DNA from: Aliidiomarina sp. B3213
GTDB lineage: Bacteria; Pseudomonadota; Gammaproteobacteria; Enterobacterales; Alteromonadaceae
Length of the DNA: 64,000 nucleotides
Direction: 5' to 3'
Assembly: GCF_003290085.1 (NCBI RefSeq)
Contig: NZ_QMKJ01000001.1
Location: 124,001 to 188,000 of the forward strand
This document shows, in pieces, positions 19,071 through 29,011 of the stretch (position 1 is its first letter; each line of letters starts with the position of its first letter). The notes under the pieces were generated by a model that saw only the letters and a program-made list of their open reading frames with translations, was not told where the DNA came from and ran no database searches. A program made the position numbers and the translations under genes.

Positions 19071-20312
19071 ATGTTTCAACCAGCCGAATTATTTATCGCT
19101 CTGCGTTATAGCAGAAGTAAAAGAAAAAAAGGCTTTGCCGCTTTTATACGACGAGTATCAACTTTTGGCATTACATTAGGTGTGATGGCATTAATTGTTG
19201 TGAGTTCCGTAATGAATGGCTTTGAACATGAATTAAAAGCCAGAATATTAGGGCTCGTTCCGCACGTCACTATTTCTCAAGCTGATACTGGGCGACTAGA
19301 GAACTGGCAAAGCACAGCCCAGGCAGTCGAGTTTCCCGCGCAAGTGCAAGCTTGGTCTCCTTTTTTAAGTGCTGACGGTTTAGTTCAAGGTACCCAGAAC
19401 ATGCAACCCGTTCGGCTACAAGGTGTATTTCCGGACCTTGAGCCACCGCAAAGCATTTTACAAAGCTCTATGGTGCAAGGCCGCCTCACTAACCTTGAAC
19501 CCGGGGAATATGGCATTGTACTGGGAAGAAGTTTAGCGAACCAACTCAATGTTTGGATTGGCGATAGTGTTCGTGTAATGGCCGCTGAGGGCCAACGATA
19601 TACATTGTTAGGAGCTATTCCAGCGCAAAGAAACTTTACTGTAGTGGGATTGTTCTCAGCTGGCTCGGAAGTTGATCAGCAAATTATATTTTTACATGGC
19701 GAAGACGCGCGTAGGCTGTTTCGCTATGAACCCGAGCAGGTCACTGCTATTCGCCTTTATTTGAAAGATGCATTTGCTGCACCTGCGGTAGTCGAACAGT
19801 TGAACCAAGCATTTGCAGAGGCAGAGATGAGTGGCATGAGTGTGCAAGGTTGGGAAAAGCGATACGGTCGTTTGTTCTCTGCAGTAAAAATGGAAAAAAC
19901 CATGATGATGGTGATGCTGACATTGGTTGTTATCGTAGCTGCTTTTAATGCCATTTCCGCCCTTGTTATGTTAGTGCAGGACAAACGCGGTGACATTGCT
20001 GTGTTGCAAACCTTGGGCATGACACCCCACCGTATTTATCGCACGCTGATGTTACAAGGCGTATACACAGGAGGTGTGGGTGCAACCGTGGGTCTAGTTC
20101 TAGGGTTACTCATTACCGTGTCGTTAAATCCTATTTTGACAGCTGTGGGTGTGTCTATTTTCGGTCAAGGCGAAGCATTACCGTATGATTTTCAAATTGT
20201 GCAAATTCTCACAATTTTTGGTTTAGCAATTGTGCTCACCTTATTAGCAACCATTTACCCAGCCTTTCGGGCTGCGCAAATAAGACCCGCGGAGATACTA
20301 CGGCATGAATAA
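19071..20312 (+). CDS. lolC: Lipoprotein-releasing ABC transporter permease LolC
   Basis: A 413-residue MacB/FtsX-type permease. I start at ATG 19071 because MFQPAELFIALRYSRSKR is the conserved N-terminus of this family; the frame extends 28 codons upstream without support. One helix near the N-terminus, a large periplasmic domain (about 50-265) and three C-terminal helices match LolC. With LolD and LolE it extracts lipoproteins from the inner membrane and hands them to LolA. It overlaps lolD by 8 bases. Confidence 0.92.
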   Translation: MFQPAELFIALRYSRSKRKKGFAAFIRRVSTFGITLGVMALIVVSSVMNGFEHELKARILGLVPHVTISQADTGRLENWQSTAQAVEFPAQVQAWSPFLSADGLVQGTQNMQPVRLQGVFPDLEPPQSILQSSMVQGRLTNLEPGEYGIVLGRSLANQLNVWIGDSVRVMAAEGQRYTLLGAIPAQRNFTVVGLFSAGSEVDQQIIFLHGEDARRLFRYEPEQVTAIRLYLKDAFAAPAVVEQLNQAFAEAEMSGMSVQGWEKRYGRLFSAVKMEKTMMMVMLTLVVIVAAFNAISALVMLVQDKRGDIAVLQTLGMTPHRIYRTLMLQGVYTGGVGATVGLVLGLLITVSLNPILTAVGVSIFGQGEALPYDFQIVQILTIFGLAIVLTLLATIYPAFRAAQIRPAEILRHE

Positions 20313-20985
20313 TTTGGTCGAAATTAACAATGTATTCAAAACATATGCCGATGGAGCAAGGGAAGTGCCGGTGCTGAAAGGCGTTTCTTTGAAACTTGCG
20401 AGCGACGACATGTTAGCTATCGTAGGCTCCTCTGGCTCTGGGAAAAGCACCTTACTTCATGTGCTAGGTGGGTTAGATACCGCTGACTCTGGCGAACTTC
20501 AGGTTGCAGGTGAGCAAATTGGTAAACTCAATACCAACCAACTTGCGAACTGGCGTAACCAGCATTTGGGGTTCGTGTATCAATTCCATCATTTGCTCAA
20601 TGAATTCACCGCGCTGGAGAATGTTGCTATGCCTGCGCTGATCGCAGGCTTAAATCCTAAAGACGCGGAACAAGCAGCATTAGCTTTATTAGAACGTGTA
20701 GGGTTAAGCGAGCGAGCAAATCACTTACCGTCTCAACTTTCTGGTGGTGAGCGTCAGCGTATCGCAATTGCAAGAGCACTAGTCAACAAGCCGAAATTGG
20801 TGTTAGCGGACGAACCTACGGGTAACTTAGACGAAGACACCGCAGCACTAATTTACAAGCTTATGGTAGAGCTTAATCGTGAATTAGGAACCGCTTTTAT
20901 TGTGGTTACCCATGACTATGAATTGGCTCGCGCATTGCCGAGAACTATGGCTATGGATCACGGTACATTGGTTGAGGCGTCTTAA
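20305..20985 (+). CDS. lolD: Lipoprotein-releasing ABC transporter ATPase LolD
   Basis: A 226-residue ATPase with Walker A GSSGSGKST, the Q-loop region FVYQFHHLLNEFTALENV, typical of LolD, signature LSGGERQR, Walker B LVLADEPTGNLD and the switch His in VVTHD. It powers the LolCDE complex. The start overlaps lolC and the stop overlaps the first base of lolE, so the three genes form one coupled operon. Confidence 0.95.
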   Translation: MNNLVEINNVFKTYADGAREVPVLKGVSLKLASDDMLAIVGSSGSGKSTLLHVLGGLDTADSGELQVAGEQIGKLNTNQLANWRNQHLGFVYQFHHLLNEFTALENVAMPALIAGLNPKDAEQAALALLERVGLSERANHLPSQLSGGERQRIAIARALVNKPKLVLADEPTGNLDEDTAALIYKLMVELNRELGTAFIVVTHDYELARALPRTMAMDHGTLVEAS

Positions 20986-22235
20986 TGAACTTACCGTTGC
21001 AACTAGCTCGCCGCTTTCGAAAAACCAAAGGTAGTAATCGTTACTTAAACTTTATTTCATGGTCTTCTTCTGTGGGAATTGGTTTAGGCACAGCGATCAT
21101 GATTATTTTGCTATCGGTCATGGACGGTTTTGAAGCTTCTCTTGAAAACGAGCTACTGGCGGTTGTTCCTCATGCTGAAGTTGAAGCAGTGCAAGGCGGT
21201 TTATTGAACTGGCGCAATGTAGTTGCAACAGCTGAGCAACATAGCAATGTTATTGCGGCTGCACCTAATATTCGATTTACCGGGTTGCTGCAACAAAACC
21301 AACAGTTTCATGGCGTGCAAGTTCGTGCAATAGACCTTGAGTTGGAACATCGTGTTTCAGACATTGAAAGTTACGTGTCTGCAGCGCATTGGCAAAACTT
21401 TCAAAATAACAGCGAAGGTATTCTGATTGGTCAGGGCTTAGCTGAGCAATTAGGAATTGAAATAGGGCAAACATTACAACTCATGTTGCCTGAATTAGGT
21501 GAACAGCGTTCGGTAGGTAGCCGCTTAAGTAAACCAAAACGATTTAATGCTGAAGTTGCGGGGTATTTTCAATTTGGTGGAGAGTTAGACTTTCGCACTG
21601 CTTTTATACACTTAACCAAAGGGCAAGAAGTTACACAGCTCGACGATAGTGCCAACGCTGTACGACTTAAACTTCGCGACATTTTTTCTGCGCCAAGTAC
21701 CGTATCGGAAGTGGGGTATCAAACCAATGAATACGCTTACATGCATGACTGGATGAGAACCGAAGGTCACCTTTATAGAGATATCGAGCTAGTTAAAGTG
21801 GTAATGTATTTGGTGCTGGTATTGGTCATGGTGGTCGCTTCATTCAATATCGTGGCAACGCTCATGATGCAGGTTGAGGAAAAGAAGGCCTCGATCGCTA
21901 TTTTAAAAACTATGGGTATAAAAGACCGAACCTTGGTACAAACATTTGTATGGCAGGGCGCGTTAAGTGGTATTCCAGGAGCTATTGTAGGTGCATTTGT
22001 GGGCGTTATTGGCGCTATTCAATTGCCTACGTTTGTTGCCGCCATAGAACGACTGACCGGAGCTACAGTGTTGCCAGCGGATATTTATTTTATTAGCCGA
22101 ATTCCAACGCAAGTGGCCTGGCAAGATGTTTTATTTGTAACCGTAGTGGCTATTGTCGCAAGCTTACTTGCTACGATTCACCCAGCCCGTAAAGCGGCGC
22201 AAGTGGCTCCTGCGGAATCGTTACGACACCGTTAA
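20985..22235 (+). CDS. lolE: Lipoprotein-releasing ABC transporter permease LolE
   Basis: A 416-residue permease homologous to LolC, starting MNLPLQLARRFRK, with an N-terminal helix, a periplasmic domain and three C-terminal helices ending in the IHPARKAAQVAPAESLRHR motif of the family. It is the second membrane subunit of LolCDE. Its stop overlaps by 4 bases the stop of the convergent DUF2062 gene, so the transcripts meet tail to tail. Confidence 0.93.
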   Translation: MNLPLQLARRFRKTKGSNRYLNFISWSSSVGIGLGTAIMIILLSVMDGFEASLENELLAVVPHAEVEAVQGGLLNWRNVVATAEQHSNVIAAAPNIRFTGLLQQNQQFHGVQVRAIDLELEHRVSDIESYVSAAHWQNFQNNSEGILIGQGLAEQLGIEIGQTLQLMLPELGEQRSVGSRLSKPKRFNAEVAGYFQFGGELDFRTAFIHLTKGQEVTQLDDSANAVRLKLRDIFSAPSTVSEVGYQTNEYAYMHDWMRTEGHLYRDIELVKVVMYLVLVLVMVVASFNIVATLMMQVEEKKASIAILKTMGIKDRTLVQTFVWQGALSGIPGAIVGAFVGVIGAIQLPTFVAAIERLTGATVLPADIYFISRIPTQVAWQDVLFVTVVAIVASLLATIHPARKAAQVAPAESLRHR

Positions 22236-22762
22236 CCTTCAGTCCGTAACCGGCGTGCTTCACGCCGAGCATTCCATGCACTTCTCACCGCATGTCGCCA
22301 CATGCTGCGCACAACTATATAGCCCGTTAAGCCCGCGAGAGAACCGATAACGATGCTGCCGAGCATGAGGGCTGGCAGAATGTTTAAAATGCCTGAAGTA
22401 AACCAAGCGATACTCATCTCAAATTGGAAAGACTGTCCCGGTTGCTGCAGTAAAAACGTTCCTACTTTGTAAGAAGCGTATACAAAAGGGGTAATCGTGA
22501 GTGGGTTAGTGATCCACACTAACGCGACCGACAAAGGTACGTTTACGCGTGTCATGACTGCAAGGGCTGCAGCAATAAGCATATGTAACGGGAAAGGTAA
22601 GAACGCTACGAAGAGTCCAATCGCGAAAGCCCCTGATGCACTGCGCCTATTCAAGTGCCAATAGTTCGGGTTGTGCACCCAACTCCCCAAAATACGCAAT
22701 GACTTCACAGATTGAAGCTTGCGCGGATCGGGTATTAGTCCTTGAATAAACTTTTTAGGCAT
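22232..22762 (-). CDS. DUF2062 membrane protein
   Basis: A 176-residue protein with the DUF2062 pattern: a basic N-terminus, NRRSASGAFAIGLFVAFLPFP followed by a glycine/leucine helix, the segment LVWITNPLTITPFVYASYKVG and a second hydrophobic region near residues 125-150. Function is unknown; the family often sits near comEC and lolCDE. Its start codon is only 17 bases from that of comEC on the other strand, so both promoters must lie in the opposing reading frames. Confidence 0.8.
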   Translation of the reverse strand: MPKKFIQGLIPDPRKLQSVKSLRILGSWVHNPNYWHLNRRSASGAFAIGLFVAFLPFPLHMLIAAALAVMTRVNVPLSVALVWITNPLTITPFVYASYKVGTFLLQQPGQSFQFEMSIAWFTSGILNILPALMLGSIVIGSLAGLTGYIVVRSMWRHAVRSAWNARREARRLRTEG

Positions 22763-22779
22763 GGACGCTCAAACTCTTC

Positions 22780-25176
22780 ATGAAATTAACGTATTTCCCA
22801 TGGGTTGTTGGCACAATAGGTGGTTTACTGAGTTCACCCCTAATGCCAGTGTTGAGCCCATTATGGGGTATAACTGTTGCACTTCTATTAGCCACAGTGT
22901 GTGTAGCTTTACAAAAGCTGCCACACATTATTTCAAAGCTTGTTTTTGCACCGCTGAATTTGCAGTCTTTTTACATTATAGACGGCTGCAAACTGTTGGG
23001 TGGCGTATTGTGCGGTATGTCGTGGGTAATTTTCAATCTATCCATGCAATTTTCCTGGCAACTTGACCATACACATTGGCGCGAACCTACACGTATTCAT
23101 CTTCAGGTTGAGTCGTTGGCGGAAAGTGACGATTTGCGAACTAGGCTCGATGGCTGTTTAACACAAGCTCCAACCAGCTGGCAGATACCTAACCGTGCCT
23201 GCCCTCTCAAAGTTAGGGTGTATTGGTATGCAGACGAAAGACCAAAAGTGAGAGCCGGAGAAACATGGTCGTTTGTGGCTCGTTTAAAGCCGAGTGCCGC
23301 AACATTAAACCCTGGATTATTCGACTATCAAAAATACCTAGCTCGTCATCGTATTCGTTTACTTGGTTCGGTTACAGAAGGAAAAAAGCTTAGCTCAGCA
23401 CGTGCTTTGAGTGTTGCTGCAATGCGGCAGCATGCATTTGAAGCATTAGAGCAAGAGCGTGACGAGCTCGGTTATGCCGGTTTAATCCTTGCCCTAGGTC
23501 TAGGAGAGCGGCAGTGGTTAACAACCGAACAGTGGGATACTTTGCGAAGAACAGGGCTTTCGCATGTTGTCGCTATTTCTGGGTTGCACCTTAGTTTGGT
23601 TTTCACATTTTGCATCTTGCTACTCAAGCGTTGTGTAAGCGTTCGGTGGCTATCGAAGTGGAGCTACTTTCATAGACACTCAGAACTGCTCAACAGGGTA
23701 AGAAAAATACTTATTTTTGCTAGTGGTTTTGCTTTAGCCTTTTTCTATGCCGCGCTAGCGGGCTTTCCTATAACCACCCTTCGAGCACTCATACTAATTT
23801 TAGTGGTGGGTTTTGCTATGCTTAGCCGTGAACACAGCGGCATGCTGAAAATATGGTTTTATGCGGTGTTGCTGATTCTATGGTTAGACCCATTAGCTTA
23901 TTTGGATACGGGCTTTTGGTTATCCATTTGTGCCGTGCTGAGCATTTTCGTTTGGCATTGGCGCGAGCGCGTAGCCTCAAGTCAAAACTTAGTCCGCAAA
24001 TGGCAAATACTTTGGCGCTTCGAAGTCATGTTACTGATTATGCTATTGCCGGTTTCTATTTTGTTTTTTCAAGGTATTGCTTGGCTAGCTCCAGTCACCA
24101 ATGTATTACTTATTCCGGTCTTTACCGCGTTACTTATTCCTATCACTTTAATTTCCATCGTCGCTTCATGGTTTTGGCCCCAGTTAGCCAATACCCTGTG
24201 GTGGTTATTAGATAAAGTCTATCAAGCTATGTTTTCGGTACTCGATCGTGTGGCAGCAGCAGAGTTTGCTTGGTTCGAGGTATGGGATCCATTTTGGGGT
24301 TGGTGGCTCTTCGCTTCAGTACTTTGCTGTTACTTACCCTTTCGGTTTAAGTATAAGGTTGCTGTGTTTGTTACTTTGGTTATCTTCGCCGCCCTGTATG
24401 CACTGAACAAATCTTCCTCAGCTTTTGCTATTCATGTGTTAGACGTTGGACAGGGGAACGCTATCGTTATTGAGCAAGGAGGCCGCAGTGCAGTTATTGA
24501 TACAGGACCCGCGTACCATACCGGTTACAGTGCTGGCGCAAGTACGGTTATTCCATTTCTAAAGCGCCGCGGTTTAATTCTCGATTGGGGCGTGGTGTCT
24601 CACCAACACCTTGATCATAGCGGAGGACAAGCCGCATTGCAGGAAGCTTTCCCTAATGCGCTTTGGTTAGATAATAATAATGCCGCACAGGGATGTTATT
24701 TTGGCCAGCATTGGCGCTGGCAGGAGGTGACTGTGCGCGTGTTAGCGCCATTACCCGGCCCTAGGTTTGGTCAAAATAACGACAGTTGCGTTATATCTGT
24801 AGAGTATCAAAACCAACGGGTTTTGCTTCCCGGAGACAGTGGTTATATCAATGAGTTAAGGCTATATGGGCGTTACCAAGACATGTTAAAGCATGACATA
24901 TTGTTGGTGTCTCACCATGGTTCTAAACGGTCGAGTCAGCCGGAGTTCTTAGACGCGGTAGCCCCTGACATAGCGGTGGTTAGCCGCGGCTTTGCCAATC
25001 AGTTTGGTATGCCTAATCAAGAAGTTTTAGCGCGCTATGCTAATCGCAATATCGACTTTTATGACACAGGGCGGCATGGTCAGGTTTCATTGTTATTTAA
25101 AGAAAATGAGTGGCAAGTGAGACTGGCACGACCGCTAGAAAACACACCGTGGTTTCATCAACTTCCCGCAGAGTAG
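22780..25176 (+). CDS. comEC: ComEC/Rec2-family DNA internalisation protein
   Basis: A 798-residue protein with the three parts of ComEC: an N-terminal DUF4131 domain with two or three helices (about 1-200), the competence domain with many helices (about 220-520; ALGLGERQWL, HVVAISGLHLSLV), and a C-terminal metallo-beta-lactamase-like domain starting near FAIHVLDVGQGNAIVIEQGG and including SHQHLDHSGG, LLPGDSGY and LLVSHHGSKRSS. It forms the inner-membrane channel for single-stranded DNA uptake. It may be cotranscribed with msbA, 61 bases downstream. Confidence 0.92.
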   Translation: MKLTYFPWVVGTIGGLLSSPLMPVLSPLWGITVALLLATVCVALQKLPHIISKLVFAPLNLQSFYIIDGCKLLGGVLCGMSWVIFNLSMQFSWQLDHTHWREPTRIHLQVESLAESDDLRTRLDGCLTQAPTSWQIPNRACPLKVRVYWYADERPKVRAGETWSFVARLKPSAATLNPGLFDYQKYLARHRIRLLGSVTEGKKLSSARALSVAAMRQHAFEALEQERDELGYAGLILALGLGERQWLTTEQWDTLRRTGLSHVVAISGLHLSLVFTFCILLLKRCVSVRWLSKWSYFHRHSELLNRVRKILIFASGFALAFFYAALAGFPITTLRALILILVVGFAMLSREHSGMLKIWFYAVLLILWLDPLAYLDTGFWLSICAVLSIFVWHWRERVASSQNLVRKWQILWRFEVMLLIMLLPVSILFFQGIAWLAPVTNVLLIPVFTALLIPITLISIVASWFWPQLANTLWWLLDKVYQAMFSVLDRVAAAEFAWFEVWDPFWGWWLFASVLCCYLPFRFKYKVAVFVTLVIFAALYALNKSSSAFAIHVLDVGQGNAIVIEQGGRSAVIDTGPAYHTGYSAGASTVIPFLKRRGLILDWGVVSHQHLDHSGGQAALQEAFPNALWLDNNNAAQGCYFGQHWRWQEVTVRVLAPLPGPRFGQNNDSCVISVEYQNQRVLLPGDSGYINELRLYGRYQDMLKHDILLVSHHGSKRSSQPEFLDAVAPDIAVVSRGFANQFGMPNQEVLARYANRNIDFYDTGRHGQVSLLFKENEWQVRLARPLENTPWFHQLPAE

Positions 25177-25237
25177 CTAGTCATTTCACCGCAAGACAAT
25201 GTACAATGAAAACAGATCGTAAAAATAAGCGAATTGC

Positions 25238-26986
25238 ATGGACTCTAATACACAACGCCAAAGAAGTTTTCGTCGTCTAGTACAGTACATCAAACCTTTT
25301 CGGCTCGCTTTTGCTTTAGCCATCATTGGTATGATTGGCTATGCGGGCGTCGACACGTTTTTCTTCTACCATATCGAAACCCTCATTGACGAAGGCTTAG
25401 GTGCAAGTAACCCGAAAATATTGGTGTATGGGGCTATATTCGTTCCTTTCGTGTTTATTCTTCGTGGCTTCTTTAACTTTATTTCAAGCTACTTTCTTAG
25501 CTATGTGGGCTTTCATGTCGTGACAAACCTAAGACAAGAATTGTTCGAACACTTAATGCGCGTTCCAGTGTCTTATCACGACAAAATGTCGACCGGTGAT
25601 CTGATCTCAAAAATAACCTACGACACTCAGCAGCTCGCTGAAGCTTCTAGCCGAGCCATTCTCACCATGGTTCGTGAAGGTGCGTTCGTAATAGGCCTTG
25701 TGTCGTTAATGATTTACCACAGCTGGCAGTTGTCGCTTGTGTTTCTGCTGATTGGCCCGGTGGTTGGCAAGGTGGTTACCGTGGTGTCGCGCAAATTTAG
25801 GCATACCAGTGGCAAAATTCAAACTGCAATGGGCAACGTAACGACAACTGCAGAGCAAATGATTAACGGTCATAAAGTTGTTGTAATGTTTGAAGGGCAA
25901 GAAAAAGAAGCGTCTCGGTTTTCGGGTATTAATCAGTCTACCCGTCAGCAGAACTTAAAACTGGTCAATATTCGCACCATCAGCACCTCAATTATTCAAC
26001 TTATAGCGTCACTGAGCCTTTCCATGGTGCTCTTTATCGCAAGCTTCCCGTCTATGCTTGAAGACTTAACTCCAGGCGCATTTACTACGCTACTGACGAG
26101 CATGATCATGCTATTACGACCGTTGAAGCAATTAACCAATGTGAACGCAGACTTACAACGAGGTTTAGCGGCTGCAGCAAGTGTATTCGAAGTATTGGAT
26201 CAGCCGAAAGAACAAGACCAAGGCACATACGACGCGAAGCGTGTAAAAGGTGACTTAAGCTTTAACAATGTTTTGTTTCGTTATGTAGAAGGTGAAGAAG
26301 CAGCATTAAAAAACATCTCGTTTAATGTTCCTGCGGGTAAGTCGGTTGCGTTAGTGGGGCGCTCTGGTAGTGGTAAATCAACGGTTTCAAACTTGCTCAC
26401 CCGTTTTTATGACATTGAAAGTGGTGAAATACTCGTAGATGACAAGAACGTCCAAGACTACACTTTGAAGTCTTTACGTAAGCAATTTGCAGTCGTTTCG
26501 CAAAACGTGACGCTATTCAATGACACGATTGCCAACAACATAGCCTACGGCGCAGGTAAAGAAGTAACCCGTGAAGACATCGAGAGGGCGGTGAAGCTAG
26601 CCTACGTCGATGAATTTACAGACAACTTGCCGAATGGTTTAGAAACAATGGTAGGAGAAAATGGTGTGATGTTGTCTGGCGGACAGCGTCAGCGAATAGC
26701 CATTGCTCGTGCGTTATTAAGAGACGCGCCTATTCTTATCCTAGATGAGGCAACTAGCGCATTAGACACAGAGTCTGAGCGTCATATTCAAAAAGCTCTC
26801 GACAACTTACAGCAAGATCGTACGTCACTCATTATTGCGCATCGGTTGTCTACGATTGAGCAAGCAAACGAAATATTGGTGTTAGACCACGGTCAAATCA
26901 TTGAACGTGGTACACACGACAGTTTACTGGAACAAAAGGGTGCTTACGCGCAGCTTTACAATATGCAGTTCGGTGGTATTCAGTGA
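25238..26986 (+). CDS. msbA: Lipid A export ABC transporter, permease/ATPase MsbA
   Basis: A 582-residue half-transporter, the usual MsbA length: six helices in residues 1-320 and a nucleotide-binding domain with Walker A GRSGSGKST, signature LSGGQRQR, Walker B ILILDEATSALD and the H-loop in IIAHRLST. It flips core-lipid A across the inner membrane. The stop overlaps the lpxK start by 4 bases. A TACAAT -10-like hexamer lies at 25202, but no good -35 was found. Confidence 0.95.
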   Translation: MDSNTQRQRSFRRLVQYIKPFRLAFALAIIGMIGYAGVDTFFFYHIETLIDEGLGASNPKILVYGAIFVPFVFILRGFFNFISSYFLSYVGFHVVTNLRQELFEHLMRVPVSYHDKMSTGDLISKITYDTQQLAEASSRAILTMVREGAFVIGLVSLMIYHSWQLSLVFLLIGPVVGKVVTVVSRKFRHTSGKIQTAMGNVTTTAEQMINGHKVVVMFEGQEKEASRFSGINQSTRQQNLKLVNIRTISTSIIQLIASLSLSMVLFIASFPSMLEDLTPGAFTTLLTSMIMLLRPLKQLTNVNADLQRGLAAAASVFEVLDQPKEQDQGTYDAKRVKGDLSFNNVLFRYVEGEEAALKNISFNVPAGKSVALVGRSGSGKSTVSNLLTRFYDIESGEILVDDKNVQDYTLKSLRKQFAVVSQNVTLFNDTIANNIAYGAGKEVTREDIERAVKLAYVDEFTDNLPNGLETMVGENGVMLSGGQRQRIAIARALLRDAPILILDEATSALDTESERHIQKALDNLQQDRTSLIIAHRLSTIEQANEILVLDHGQIIERGTHDSLLEQKGAYAQLYNMQFGGIQ

Positions 26987-28035
26987 GTCACAAAATTGAA
27001 CATTGGTGGTATGAAAAGAAACTAGCGTGGCAACTATTCCCGTTGGTGCCTTTGTCGTTTGTGTTTAGTGTGCTGGCTGCACTTCGCCGGTTTTTGTTCT
27101 GGTGCAAAATCAAACGTACTTGGAAGGCACCCGTTCCGGTAGTGGTTGTAGGCAATGTAACGGTTGGTGGTACAGGTAAAACACCTACTGTGCTGTCTAT
27201 TGTGGAGCTGCTCAAACAAGCGGGCTTGAAACCAGGCATAGTTTCGCGAGGGTACGGTAGTGAAGGGCCATACCCTGCACTGGTGACTAGCGCTTCTTGC
27301 CCAAGCCGCGTAGGTGACGAGCCAGCGATGCTTCATAAATTAAGCGGTGTTCCGGTAGCTGTAGATCCAGTAAGAAAGAAAGCCGCGCAGCATTTATTAG
27401 AGCAATGCGACGTGAATGTTATTGTTGCCGACGATGGCCTACAGCATTACGCACTTGGTCGCGACATTGAACTAAGTGTCGTGGATGGCCGTAGAGAGTT
27501 TGGAAATCAATGGTTGTTACCGGCAGGACCTATGCGCGAAAGGGTCAAGCGTTTGCAAAAGGTAGACTGGGTATTATTGAATTCGCCTTCGGAAAGCTTC
27601 TCTGAGTCTCTTGAGTCTTTGCCTGCCGTACCTATGGAGCTCAGAAGCGTTGGCTGGCGCCGAGTAACCGACGACTCTGAAATTGAAGTTCCAGACGGCG
27701 AAACAGCAATTGTGATTGCCGGGATTGGACATCCAGAGCGGTTTTTCAATACGGTGCGCGAGCAAGGAATTCAAATTGCTGAAACACGCGTGTATCCAGA
27801 CCATTACCAGTACAGCTCGCAAGATTTTTATCGTGTGAGCAACCAGTTTCCAGTGCTTATGACTGAAAAAGATGCCGTAAAGGTTAAGTCTTTTGCTCGA
27901 CCGCATTGGTATTATTTAAAAGTTGAAATGGCGTTTCCTGAAACCTTTAAAGAAGCGTTAATTGCTCGGGTTTTAGAAACCCAAACAAAACTGTCAGAGG
28001 TGAACTCGAATGAGCGTTCCGGCAAACCTGCTTAG
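26983..28035 (+). CDS. lpxK: Tetraacyldisaccharide 4'-kinase
   Basis: A 350-residue kinase with an N-terminal membrane-associated helix and Walker A GGTGKTPTV near residue 63 in the context VVVGNVTVGGTGKT, followed by GIVSRGYGSEG and VIVADDGLQHYAL. LpxK adds the 4' phosphate of lipid A at the inner face of the membrane. The start is GTG (overlapping the msbA stop). The last 26 bases overlap the Trm112-like gene. Confidence 0.94.
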   Translation: MSHKIEHWWYEKKLAWQLFPLVPLSFVFSVLAALRRFLFWCKIKRTWKAPVPVVVVGNVTVGGTGKTPTVLSIVELLKQAGLKPGIVSRGYGSEGPYPALVTSASCPSRVGDEPAMLHKLSGVPVAVDPVRKKAAQHLLEQCDVNVIVADDGLQHYALGRDIELSVVDGRREFGNQWLLPAGPMRERVKRLQKVDWVLLNSPSESFSESLESLPAVPMELRSVGWRRVTDDSEIEVPDGETAIVIAGIGHPERFFNTVREQGIQIAETRVYPDHYQYSSQDFYRVSNQFPVLMTEKDAVKVKSFARPHWYYLKVEMAFPETFKEALIARVLETQTKLSEVNSNERSGKPA

Positions 28036-28210
28036 TATTCTTGCCTGTCCTTCATGCAAAGGAAAGTTAGTGTGGGGAGAAAATCGTGAGTCTCTAATTT
28101 GTAGAGGCGAACGTTTGTCGTATCCTGTGCGCGATGGCATTCCTGCATTAATTAGGGTTGAAGCAACCGAACTTTCACCTGAAGAATTAGAAAAGGTAGA
28201 TAAGGCATGA
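28010..28210 (+). CDS. Trm112/YcaR-family small zinc-ribbon-like protein
   Basis: A 66-residue protein with [11 protein letters not shown], a third Cys in [11 protein letters not shown] and VRDGIPALI, matching the Trm112-like YcaR proteins always found between lpxK and kdsB in Enterobacteria and relatives. In eukaryotes and archaea Trm112 activates methyltransferases; the bacterial role is not settled. It overlaps lpxK by 26 bases and kdsB by 4. Confidence 0.88.
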   Translation: MSVPANLLSILACPSCKGKLVWGENRESLICRGERLSYPVRDGIPALIRVEATELSPEELEKVDKA

Positions 28211-28977
28211 GCTTTACGGTCATCATTCCAGCGCGTTATAACTCGTCAAGATTACCGGGTAAGCCATTAGCAGACATCAACGGTAAGCCAATGATTCAGC
28301 ATGTGATGGAACGTGCTGAAGCTAGTGGCGCTGCTGAAGTTGTAGTGGCGACAGATGATGAGCGTATATTCAAAGTAGTGACTGACTTAGGCGGTCACGC
28401 CATGATGACGTCTCCTGATCATACTTCTGGAACCGAGAGGCTTGCGGAAGTTATTGAAAAGTTGGCGTTGGCAGAGAATGAAGTTGTGGTGAATGTTCAG
28501 GGTGATGAGCCGTTAATTCCACCTGAGATTATTCATCAAGTTGCAGAAAATCTGCAAGCACAGCGTTCTGCACCGATGGCTACACTGGCTGTACCGCTCA
28601 CCGATGCTGAAGAAATTTTCAACCCAAATGCTGTAAAAGTGGTTCGTGATTTATCGGGCTATGCAATGTACTTCAGCCGGGCTCCAATTCCTTATGATCG
28701 CGAGCGCTTCAAACAGGGTTCCGCTCCTGGAGTAACGCAAGAAGTAATAGAATCGACGTGGGCTCGCCATATTGGTATTTACGCGTACAGAGCAGGATTT
28801 GTGGCGCGTTATGCAGAATGGGAGCCTAGCCCAATCGAAATCACGGAGTCGTTAGAGCAGCTTCGTGTACTTTGGCATGGTGAGAAAATTCATGTTGCCG
28901 ACGCAATACGTACACCCCCGGCAGGTGTAGATACCGAGGATGACCTAAAACTGGTTCGTCAACAAATCAGTCAATAA
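28207..28977 (+). CDS. kdsB: 3-deoxy-manno-octulosonate cytidylyltransferase
   Basis: A 256-residue nucleotidyltransferase of standard length with [15 protein letters not shown] (CTP-binding N-terminus), [22 protein letters not shown] and the late segment [17 protein letters not shown]. It activates Kdo as CMP-Kdo for LPS inner-core synthesis. It is the last gene of the msbA-lpxK-Trm112-kdsB unit and is followed by a hairpin terminator. Confidence 0.96.
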   Translation: MSFTVIIPARYNSSRLPGKPLADINGKPMIQHVMERAEASGAAEVVVATDDERIFKVVTDLGGHAMMTSPDHTSGTERLAEVIEKLALAENEVVVNVQGDEPLIPPEIIHQVAENLQAQRSAPMATLAVPLTDAEEIFNPNAVKVVRDLSGYAMYFSRAPIPYDRERFKQGSAPGVTQEVIESTWARHIGIYAYRAGFVARYAEWEPSPIEITESLEQLRVLWHGEKIHVADAIRTPPAGVDTEDDLKLVRQQISQ

Positions 28978-28984
28978 ACTCAAT

Positions 28985-29011
28985 GTGCCCGACCTATTAA
29001 AGGTTGGGCAC
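28985..29011. terminator. Bidirectional terminator hairpin between kdsB and GNAT-membrane gene
   Basis: An 11-bp stem with one G-T wobble (GTGCCCGACCT with AGGTTGGGCAC) around the loop ATTAA. The loop contains the stop codon of the convergent gene, so one arm is coding. Both flanks are A/T-rich, consistent with termination in both directions. Confidence 0.6.
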